Assembly: GCA_039105265.1 (NCBI GenBank)
Contig: JAPFFF010000012.1
Coordinates: 62,001-126,000 of the forward strand
DNA length: 64,000 nt
DNA from: Tritrichomonas musculus
Lineage: Eukaryota; Parabasalia; Tritrichomonadida; Tritrichomonadidae
Direction: 5' to 3'
Part shown: positions 31,357-39,327 of the stretch, in pieces
How the letters are laid out: each line of letters opens with the position of its first letter
Numbering within the stretch: the first letter of the stretch is position 1
Position numbers and translations under genes: made by a program
The notes under the pieces: generated by a model
The model's input: only the letters and a program-made list of their open reading frames with translations
Databases searched by the model: none
What the model was told of the DNA's origin: nothing

Positions 31357-32986
31357 ATATAGTTATGTTTGTTTTGAGGAAAATGTTAGTTTTGAAGGAA
31401 AATCTGACAAAAAGACGTTAAGGAAAAAATCTATTTTATTTGCTTTTTTTCCAGCAACAAATGAATAATTTGATTTTTTAAGTAATAGCAAATTATCAAC
31501 AAACTAACATGAATTAAAATAACCGATGAAATGAACGTTTATAAATTCATACAAAAAGATATCAGATTTGATGATCAAAAATAAAAGTCAATTAAAACAA
31601 TTAATTTTATGATTTGCGTGTTTAAAACAGATTAATTTAACAATATTCGGTATTTTTAGCCTATTCTAAATCGCTGGCGATGAGATGGTTTGAATAAATA
31701 GTTTTTTTTTATAATCATTTTTATTTTGATAATATTTACTTAAATATCAATTATTTTTTTAGAAAAAGCAATGTAAATATAAGATTATCATTCATTATAT
31801 ATATTTCTATTATAAGCATTTCATAATTCTCAATATATATGAAAATTGCTGGGGTTTTTAAAAATGTCATCAAAAATGAATTGTTCAATTTTATAACAGA
31901 AAAAATAAAAACTGCATAGCAAAAAATATAATACGCATGGTTTTGAAATAAGATACTAGCATAATATCACTTTTTTAAATCCCTGTAATAATAAAAATGA
32001 AAAAACGTGTTTTTAATTGATTGCTTCTTGGAAGCAAAAATTTCTGGAATATTGATATTTAAGGTGAAAATTATATGCTCAATAGTATAATATTATTAAA
32101 TATAAAATTATATAGATGAAACTTACTTTGTCTTGAGAAAAATTCACTTTTTTCTAAAATTCAATAAACTTATATAAAAGATGCAAAAGTATAGGTTTTC
32201 AATGCGTTTTGGCATTTATTTTCTTTCTCATATTTATTTAAAAGATTATTAATCTATTTTGATACTTATTTTAAAAAATCAATTAATCATTTAAGAATTT
32301 TTCTTTTAAATCAATTTTATTTCGACATTTTCAAGAAATGAGCTGTTAAAACACATCACTTCTTTCATAATCAAAATTTTCTTCATAACACAAAACAATA
32401 CCTCATATTCATTATAAATCTTATTTTTTTTTATCTTGTTATTGATAGCAGGATAGACGAAACATACGAATTAAAACAATTTCCAAATTTAAGTTTTCTG
32501 GAAGCAAAATATTGTCAATTGGAAAGTGGTGGTATGTTTAAATATGTAATTACTATATGATTAAATTTTAGTTAATTGGATAAAGAAACAATTGATATTT
32601 AAGTAAATATTATCAAAATAAAAATGATAATAAAAAAAAAACTATTTATTCAAACTATCTCATCGCAAGCGATTTAGAATAGGCTAAAAATACCGAATAT
32701 TGTTAAATTAATCTGTTTTAAACACGCAAATCATAAAATTAATTGTTTTAATTGACTTTTATTTTTGATCATCAAATCTGATATCTTTTTGTATGAATTT
32801 ATAAACGTTCATTTCATCGGTTATTTTAATTCATGTTAGTTTGTTGATAATTTGCTATTACTTAAAAAATCAAATTATTCATTTGTTGCTGGAAAAAAAG
32901 CAAATAAAATAGATTTTTTCCTTAACGTCTTTTTGTCAGATTTTCCTTCAAAACTAACATTTTCCTCAAAACAAACATAACTATAT
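31357..32986. mobile_element. Foldback-like element: ~396-bp inverted arms around an 837-bp centre
   Basis: Arms 31,357-31,752 and 32,590-32,986 are reverse complements with only a few substitutions and about one length difference, in a T/A run. The similarity may extend outward in diverged form (GGCCGACC... at ~31,340 against GTCTGCCCG at ~32,995). No open frame of note lies in the arms or the centre, so this is a non-autonomous foldback or large MITE-like element, possibly linked to Tc1/mariner-type ends. I could not find a convincing target duplication. Confidence 0.7.
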
Positions 32987-33006
32987 ATGAAAAAGTCTGC
33001 CCGTTT

Positions 33007-33008
<2 letters not shown>

Positions 33009-33061
<53 letters not shown>
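33009..33061. repeat. 53-nt poly-T homopolymer
   Basis: An uninterrupted run of T immediately outside the right arm of the foldback structure. On the minus strand it is a poly-A. A lysine-run open frame across it is an artefact. Confidence 0.9.
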
Positions 33062-33062
<1 letters not shown>

Positions 33063-33467
33063 TTATTTTTCTCTGTTTAAATTTAATCGTAAAATTAATG
33101 ATCATATTTGACCAATTTGAATACATTGAAGCTCAATAAAAATCAACTTTTTTGCCAAATCTAGAGCCAGAAAATGCACAAAACTTTAATTTAAATTTAA
33201 GGTACAAATCTAGTACGTTATAAATTGAGAGAAAACACGTTATATAGTGGAAGGAGCAAAAAAAAACAACATAACCTGTTGTTTGAAAAATTTATGTTAG
33301 CTACATATCCAATGTTAATTACACATCAGGAGCTCGTGACAAAAATAAGCTTGTTGCTTTAAATGTATCATAAGGTTACAATTTGCTCACAAGGCCTAAA
33401 TAAATAATTTAGATGACACTAATGATAAGAATAATTATTTACCTGAGTTTCTAGAAGAATAAACAAA
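33062..33467. other. Non-coding sequence between the poly-T run and the transposase remnant
   Basis: AT-rich with no open frame. It could contain the 5' part or terminus of the decayed transposon that follows, but I could not identify a terminal repeat. Confidence 0.4.
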
Positions 33468-34250
33468 ATGTTTGTTAAAGACCTAGATGCAGATTTAGTA
33501 AAAACAGAAGAATGCATAATTTCTTTTTCAAGACTTGCTGCGATGTTCAATGTGAACAAAGGAAGCACAAAAAATCAAGAATCAAAGTATAGATTCGTAG
33601 TTTTGTTAGATGGAAAGCAACCATTATTTCAAAGGCTGAATTTGCTGCAATTTTTGACTATATTGACAATGATCTCATCACCAACTGTGTTACTTTTGAT
33701 GAAATAAGCGACTTTTTTTTCTTAAATTTCATAAAGATGTTCTTATAGACACATTATACCATGTAATTCAGAATGAATTCTGAGATGATTTCAAGACAGT
33801 AATAGGGATGCCTTTAGATTCAAAAACAGTTGATGTGAATCATGATGAGATAAACGAATTCAAGGTTCAACGAATTCATCCCAACTTCATCTTTAATTTG
33901 GATGAAATAGGTGTGCAAGATTTCGTTGACGCATAAAAATAAAATGTACTTGTAAGTTCTTTATATGAAAAAGCAACTGCTTTCTACTCTGTTGAAAAAG
34001 CAGGGAAACAGATAATAGCACTTTTCTGCATTTCAACAAATGCTGATTGGATTCCTCCTTTTGTAATCACCAATAGAAGTACTATGGACTCAGAAATCCA
34101 TACTTTAATTCCTCCAGATAAATATATGATCAAATAGCAGTCAAAAAGTTTTTTGACAACAGTTAGTTTTAAGCACTTGTTTGAAGTTGTGAACTTGCTT
34201 CACTGGAAAAGTAAAAATACAACAACTTGTGAATTGTTGAAAATCAATTA
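33468..34250 (+). pseudogene. Broken DDE transposase (pogo/Tc1-like DNA transposon)
   Basis: Decayed coding sequence. An 80-codon frame at 33,468-33,707 is followed, after frame changes around 33,600-33,730 and several in-frame stops (for example near 33,934 and 34,137), by readable blocks: RIHPNFIFNLDEIGVQDF (33,870-33,920), AFYSVEKAGKQIIALFCIST and ADWIPPFVITNRSTM. NLDEIG fits the first catalytic Asp of the DDE_1 domain of pogo/Tigger-type elements, which are common in trichomonads. Downstream catalytic residues are not clearly preserved. The right side stops short of the 4.9-kb element inserted at 34,317. Confidence 0.65.
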
Positions 34251-34646
34251 GAATTAAGTGAATCACAACAACTTGCGGAAAACAAATTAACACTAGTAGA
34301 TTAGTTAAGGAAGGTTAGTAGTGATAGTGTATCAATAATCGGGGTCAGATAAATCCCACCCAAAAACGCCTTTAAATGGCCCATATTTGGGCCCCATAAA
34401 TTCCAAAAATGGCCCATATTTGGGTCAATATTCAAAATCCACATACTGCATACCTCCCCAAAACGCTTATAAAACGCCCATATTCGGGCCCATACAAATT
34501 CCGAAAATAGCCCACCTATGGACCACCTATAGACCACCTATAGCACTACCTATGGGACCACCTATGGAACAGACCGATGGGAACACCTATGGAACGTTCC
34601 GATGGCGACACAGACCGATGGGACCACTTATGGGACCACTTATGGC

Positions 34647-34715
34647 GCAACGGAACTTCGTTCCTGAGGTCAACAAAGTTGTCCGAGGCTCTGCCGAGGC
34701 ATTTCATGCCGAAGC
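34647..34715 (+). repeat. Hairpin-cluster repeat, copy 1
   Basis: 69 bp with four successive mini-hairpins, each with a three-base loop: GGAAC-TTC-GTTCC, CAAC-AAA-GTTG, GGC-TCT-GCC and GGCAT-TTC-ATGCC. The mirrored copy lies at 38,864-38,932. Confidence 0.85.
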
Positions 34716-34733
34716 TAATGGAGCTATATGGAG

Positions 34734-34815
34734 CCACTTGGAAAGCTACTTGGAAAGCTACTTGGGAAGCTACTTGGGAAGCTACTTGGAAAGCTACTTG
34801 GAAAGCTACTTGGGA
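34734..34815 (+). repeat. 12-bp tandem repeat AGCTACTTGGRA
   Basis: About seven copies of a 12-bp unit alternating GGAA and GGGA variants. A shorter array of the same unit lies at 35,010-35,052, and both are mirrored in the right arm. Confidence 0.9.
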
Positions 34816-35205
34816 ATCTACATATGGAGCCACAAATGGAGCTATTATGGGAACAGCAAAATTGCTGTCCCGAGGATTTACATAAACTGTCCACTAAATA
34901 TTGGGTGTACGGGATTTCCCGTAGACCGCGTAGTAGAGCTATATAGAACTCTATAGGAGAATCCCGGTCTGGTAGAATTCTACCACACCACATATGGAGC
35001 AATACGTAAGCCCACTTGGAAAGCTACTTGGAAAGCTACTTGGAAAGCTATTATGGGAACAACCATCTAGTGTCCCGAGGATTTACATAAACTGTCCACT
35101 AAATATTGGGTGTACGGGAAAAACCGTAGACCACTTGGGAAGCTACTTGGGAGAGCCATATACGAGTCCACAGGAGAATCCTGGTCTGGTTCGTTTTCAA
35201 CTCAC

Positions 35206-35274
35206 GCAACGGAACTTCGTTCCTGAGGTCAACAAAGTTGTCCGAGGCTCCGCCGAGGCATTTCATGCCGAAGC
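35206..35274 (+). repeat. Hairpin-cluster repeat, copy 2
   Basis: Same 69-bp cluster as copy 1. The third hairpin has loop TCC in place of TCT, so the change lies in the loop and the stem is kept. The mirrored copy lies at 38,305-38,373. Confidence 0.85.
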
Positions 35275-35546
35275 TTAGAATGTGTTCCTACTCAATGGGA
35301 ACGCTTATGGGAACACCTATTTGGACTCGCATATGACCTTATGTTTCGAAGTGATTCATAAGGGTTTCTAAGGTGTTCCTGTTCCTGGGTGTTCCTGGAT
35401 TCAAACTCCAAATTAATAGATAAGGGGATAACTGGACAACTGGACAATTGGACAACAGGACACCTGGACAACTGGACAACAGGACAATTGGACAACTGGA
35501 CAACACAAAAATGTATACAAAAATATTGAGTTGAGTATTATTTTTG

Positions 35547-35831
35547 TTAGTCATCTAGAGCCGCCGATATTGTCATGCAATACAATATATCATCATCACC
35601 TCGTTTATTGTAAAACAGCCTACGATATTTATTGAGGAACTTGCCTGGGAACATAAAACAATGTCTTCCTTCTATCGTGGAATACTCATATACTCTCCCA
35701 CGAGGAGCCTTGATTAAAACATGATCATCGTAATCATATATTGTACAACCGTTGAATGTAAATATAGAGTCACCATCCATTTCGATAAAACAAAATATTC
35801 GCAAAAATGTGTTGTCAAGACTAATTTTCAA
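35547..35831 (-). CDS. Small unknown protein in the unique centre of the 4.9-kb element
   Basis: 94 residues (MKISLDNTFLRIFCFIEMDG...), rich in beta-prone segments (DHVLIKAPRGRVYEYSTIEG, FMFPGKFLNKYRRLFY). It has no recognised family. It lies on the same strand as the two larger frames of the element, which supports it being a real cassette gene. Moderate to low confidence because it is short. Confidence 0.45.
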   Translation of the reverse strand: MKISLDNTFLRIFCFIEMDGDSIFTFNGCTIYDYDDHVLIKAPRGRVYEYSTIEGRHCFMFPGKFLNKYRRLFYNKRGDDDILYCMTISAALDD

Positions 35832-35849
35832 ATAATGGAGTTATTGAGT

Positions 35850-36077
35850 GCAACGGAACTTCGTTCCTGAGGTCTCTGCCGAGGCATTTCATGCCGAAGC
35901 GAAGTGTTCCTAGATAATAGGATCACCTTTGGGAACACATATTTGGACTAGCTCATGACCTTATGTTTCGAAGTGATTCATAAGGGTTTCTAAGGTGTTC
36001 CTGTTCCTGGGTGTTCCTGGATTCAAACTCCAAATTAATAGATAAGGGGACAACTGGACAACTGGCAACTGGACAAC
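35850..36077 (+). repeat. Third, partial copy of the inner arm sequence
   Basis: Repeats the hairpin cluster in a shorter form (35,850-35,900, without the two middle hairpins). It then repeats the inner arm sequence (GACCTTATGTTTCGAAGTG, GGTGTTCCTGTTCCTGGG, GGACAACTGGACAAC) in the same orientation as the left arm. It is therefore a direct duplication of about 230 bp inside the unique centre. Confidence 0.85.
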
Positions 36078-36109
36078 ACAAAATGCTGAGACCCCCAAAA
36101 ATAAACCAT

Positions 36110-36772
36110 TTAATATCTGTTCGGGTACTTAGAACTGGCGCACAATCTGTTGACGAAATCGATGACTTCGTTAAGTGTATTGCGATACTCGTTCATAACG
36201 TAAAATATCGTATCTATCCTATTTTTAGAATTCGTATACATGTTCTCTAGCTGATTCACCATATTTTCTAAGACATGAATCCTTTTAGAATTTTGTTTGG
36301 GGATGTCATATTGGTAGAACATATGATGCTCTACTGAGTTATCAATATTTGGTACTTGGTCTATTAGAGGCGTGGATATTCGCTCCTGTTTGGTTACACT
36401 CATCGGGGATTCGAGAGTACCGTGATTGGTTTCATTAGTAGATACATTAATAGATACATTAGGTTTAGCTACAGGTGGTTTGTATAGAGTCAACTCCCCA
36501 TTACGTTTCGTAAATTTATATCCATCAAGGTCGTAATCTTCATTGAGTTTTCTCGATTTGAGATTATTGAATATGTTGTAATCACGAAGCATCTTACGGG
36601 CACCCCTGACGTCCTTATTATTGAGATACCCATAGAATTCATCAAATAATTCCTTGTTCGTTGGATCATTCGTTGGGTTCGGCGTAGCGGCCTTGGCAGA
36701 GACCTCAGGAACGAAGTTCCGTTGTGAATCATATTGTTGTTCTGTCAGAGCATTCGAATAAACATTCTCCAT
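36110..36772 (-). CDS. 220-residue coiled-coil protein with GYxxTK module
   Basis: It starts MENVYSNALTEQQYDS. Residues 76-98 contain RKLNEDYDLDGYKFTKRNGE followed by an LTLYK block, and the C-terminal ~70 residues are a coiled coil ending in a VIDFVNRL-type helix. The same order (LN...GY-TK-G-L-LK, coiled coil, IIDFCN end) is found in the 169-residue protein at 41,637-42,146, so the two are related. Residues 17-25 (SQRNFVPEV) are encoded by a copy of the element's hairpin repeat, which shows that the repeat has entered coding sequence. The function is unknown. Confidence 0.65.
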   Translation of the reverse strand: MENVYSNALTEQQYDSQRNFVPEVSAKAATPNPTNDPTNKELFDEFYGYLNNKDVRGARKMLRDYNIFNNLKSRKLNEDYDLDGYKFTKRNGELTLYKPPVAKPNVSINVSTNETNHGTLESPMSVTKQERISTPLIDQVPNIDNSVEHHMFYQYDIPKQNSKRIHVLENMVNQLENMYTNSKNRIDTIFYVMNEYRNTLNEVIDFVNRLCASSKYPNRY

Positions 36773-36884
36773 TTATGTATCGACAAAAATGCATAATTGT
36801 ATCCACACACTATCATATGAATTCATATTGGAATAAATTAGAACAAATCTGTATGAACACAAATGAATAAATATAAATGAAAAT

Positions 36885-36975
36885 ATCGAGGATCATCGAG
36901 GATCATCGAGTAGTTTGTTAATGTATCATCGAGGATCATCGAGGATCATCGAGGATCATCGAGTAGTTTGTTAAT
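36885..36975. repeat. GAGGATCATC tandem repeat
   Basis: Two clusters of the 10-bp unit GAGGATCATC, each followed by GAGTAGTTTGTTAATG, between the two main genes of the element. The unit count is low and there are no spacers of CRISPR type. Confidence 0.8.
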
Positions 36976-37178
36976 GGATCACACAACTGAATAATACACA
37001 GAGTCCATTTCATGTTGTTCGAACGATTACACAAGAGATTTGCAAATTTGTTTTTCGATCACCCCAACTTTAACAATTTTGACCCCAAAATGACCCATAA
37101 TACTATGTAGTTGAATTGTCTGTGACTAACCGCGATTGTACTCCTTAGAATGTGGATGCAAAAATAATTTATTTGATT

Positions 37179-38000
37179 TCATTCACTCAAACCATATAAT
37201 CGCTTGAATTTTGAATAATATATCGATGTTTGTTTACCATCAGTGTTCACAGCATATACATACTTACTTCCAGTTTTCTTATCGGTACAGATATAAAGTA
37301 CTCTGTATTCGATGCCATTATGAAAGTAAAATTTGTTATCATGAAAGTAGTAGTCCTCAAAAGTATGTTTTCCGTATGAATCGACCACAATCGCATCACC
37401 TGGGATTTCTGTGACGTACTCATAATCAACACCTCTACATGATGATTTATTTTTGCTATTTTCGCTCGCAGTTACCCAACGGAGATTCGATATGTGATAG
37501 TCATCACGGTGCTTATTTTTGTGGTCAACGAATCTCTTGTTTTTGGGGTCATCATTGGGAATAAATTGACGTGCTATCAATATGTGCTTTCTAAAAGTCT
37601 TTCGTTTGTTCCCAACCACTAGATTCATATAAATATATCCATTAGACTTGCATTCTTTGATAACACGATTTTTCGAAACACGCTTGATCTCGTAAGGGAA
37701 ATAGTTCTTAATCACATAATCATTGAAACCCTTAAGTGGGAGCCATTTAGAGTTCTCCTCACAATCAGCTTCCTCATCAACAGGTCCTTCAACAGGTTCC
37801 TCATCATCTTCAACATCATCATCACTCTGTGAGTCATCATCTTCATCTTCATCGTCTGCAAAGAGAGCTGACGAATCATCAATATGACACAGCATTTTGG
37901 TCAATTGGGACACCTGTTCTGTGAGTTCAGCAACGACCTGTTTGAGTTCGTCAACAACTTGAAGTAAACGTTCAATTCCAGGGACTGGCTCGGTACTCAT
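37179..38000 (-). CDS. HNH endonuclease with NUMOD4-like N-terminal module
   Basis: 273 residues. Residues 1-45 form a Leu-heptad helix (VVDELKQVVAELTEQVSQL), probably for oligomerisation. An Asp/Glu-rich linker (about 50-80) follows. A NUMOD4/HNH-type unit comes next: WLPLKGFNDYVI, then SNGYIYMNLVVGNKRKTFRK, and the core KHILIARQFIPNDD, RFVDHKNKHRDDYHISNLRW, VTASENSKNKS. DHKNxxRxDxxxxNLRWVT matches the HNH nucleases of phage and homing-type elements. A second beta-rich module ends the protein. It probably nicks or cuts DNA and could take part in mobilising its host element. It starts close to the right arm. Confidence 0.8.
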   Translation of the reverse strand: MSTEPVPGIERLLQVVDELKQVVAELTEQVSQLTKMLCHIDDSSALFADDEDEDDDSQSDDDVEDDEEPVEGPVDEEADCEENSKWLPLKGFNDYVIKNYFPYEIKRVSKNRVIKECKSNGYIYMNLVVGNKRKTFRKHILIARQFIPNDDPKNKRFVDHKNKHRDDYHISNLRWVTASENSKNKSSCRGVDYEYVTEIPGDAIVVDSYGKHTFEDYYFHDNKFYFHNGIEYRVLYICTDKKTGSKYVYAVNTDGKQTSIYYSKFKRLYGLSE

Positions 38001-38057
38001 GTTTGGCTGTTTCAGTACTTATTTTGAATATCAATAAAAAAGCATTATTGTAATTTA

Positions 38058-39262
38058 TTTGTATACATTTTTGTGTTGTCCAGTTGTCCAATTGTCCTGT
38101 TGTCCAGTTGTCCAGGTGTCCTGTTGTCCAATTGTCCAGTTGTCCAGTTATCCCCTTATCTATTAATTTGGAGTTTGAATCCAGGAACACCCAGGAACAG
38201 GAACACCTTAGAAACCCTTATGAATCACTTCGAAACATAAGGTCATATGCGAGTCCAAATAGGTGTTCCCATAAGCGTTCCCATTGAGTAGGAACACATT
38301 CTAAGCTTCGGCATGAAATGCCTCGGCGGAGCCTCGGACAACTTTGTTGACCTCAGGAACGAAGTTCCGTTGCGTGAGTTGAAAACGAACCAGACCAGGA
38401 TTCTCCTGTGGACTCGTATATGGCTCTCCCAAGTAGCTTCCCAAGTGGTCTACGGTTTTTCCCGTACACCCAATATTTAGTGGACAGTTTATGTAAATCC
38501 TCGGGACACTAGATGGTTGTTCCCATAATAGCTTTCCAAGTAGCTTTCCAAGTAGCTTTCCAAGTGGGCTTACGTATTGCTCCATATGTGGTGTGGTAGA
38601 ATTCTACCAGACCGGGATTCTCCTATAGAGTTCTATATAGCTCTACTACGCGGTCTACGGGAAATCCCGTACACCCAATATTTAGTGGACAGTTTATGTA
38701 AATCCTCGGGACAGCAATTTTGCTGTTCCCATAATAGCTCCATTTGTGGCTCCATATGTAGATTCCCAAGTAGCTTTCCAAGTAGCTTTCCAAGTAGCTT
38801 CCCAAGTAGCTTCCCAAGTAGCTTTCCAAGTAGCTTTCCAAGTGGCTCCATATAGCTCCATTAGCTTCGGCATGAAATGCCTCGGCAGAGCCTCGGACAA
38901 CTTTGTTGACCTCAGGAACGAAGTTCCGTTGCGCCATAAGTGGTCCCATAAGTGGTCCCATCGGTCTGTGTCGCCATCGGAACGTTCCATAGGTGTTCCC
39001 ATCGGTCTGTTCCATAGGTGGTCCCATAGGTAGTGCTATAGGTGGTCTATAGGTGGTCCATAGGTGGGCTATTTTCGGAATTTGTATGGGCCCGAATATG
39101 GGCGTTTTATAAGCGTTTTGGGGAGGTATGCAGTATGTGGATTTTGAATATTGACCCAAATATGGGCCATTTTTGGAATTTATGGGGCCCAAATATGGGC
39201 CATTTAAAGGCGTTTTTGGGTGGGATTTATCTGACCCCGATTATTGATACACTATCACTACT
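38058..39262 (-). repeat. Right inverted arm (~1,205 bp)
   Basis: Mirror image of 34,317-35,521. Translations of corresponding frames in the two arms are identical over 189, 102, 95 and 94 residues, which means the arms have hardly diverged. It contains hairpin clusters at 38,305-38,373 and 38,864-38,932. Confidence 0.9.
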
Positions 39263-39327
39263 AAGGTTCATCTCTACGAGCTCTACCCGTCCCTAAATGC
39301 TTCTGGAAAATCCCAAAACGACTTAAC

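Larger units (their letters stand above)
34317..35521 (+). repeat. Left inverted arm (~1,205 bp)
   Basis: Reverse complement of 38,058-39,262 with no length difference: paired positions sum to 73,579 throughout. From outside in it contains CCCATATTTGGG-type palindromes (34,376-34,500), repeated GGGACCACCTATGG units, hairpin-cluster repeats, a 12-bp tandem array (34,734-34,815), and a GGACAACTGGACAA array (35,425-35,504). Open frames within it exist in several reading frames and are repeat-driven; I do not count them as genes. Confidence 0.9.
34311..39268. mobile_element. 4.9-kb element with Polinton-type ends and long inverted arms
   Basis: The element spans 34,317-39,262 (4,946 bp). It begins AGTAGTGATAGTGTATCAAT and ends with the exact complement. 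It is flanked by AAGGTT on both sides (34,311-34,316 and 39,263-39,268). AG...CT ends, a 6-bp target duplication and long TIRs are features of Polinton/Maverick elements. The arms are each ~1,205 bp. The unique centre (35,522-38,057) holds three minus-strand frames, including an HNH endonuclease. No polymerase, integrase or capsid gene is seen, so it looks like a non-autonomous relative. The arms appear identical, which suggests a young, structurally whole insertion. It sits between a transposase remnant and a Polinton-like fossil. Confidence 0.75.

Noticed and set aside
32875-33126. 83-residue frame with a long lysine run
   Set aside because: It is created by translating the 53-nt homopolymer; no conserved features on either side.
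36885-36975. GAGGATCATC repeats as a possible CRISPR array
   Set aside because: The 10-bp unit is repeated directly without unique spacers, in a eukaryotic mobile element.
34317-39262. Many 60-190-residue open frames on both strands of the inverted arms
   Set aside because: They overlap each other in several frames, are driven by 12-bp and hairpin repeats, and exist on both strands. No one frame is supported as a gene.
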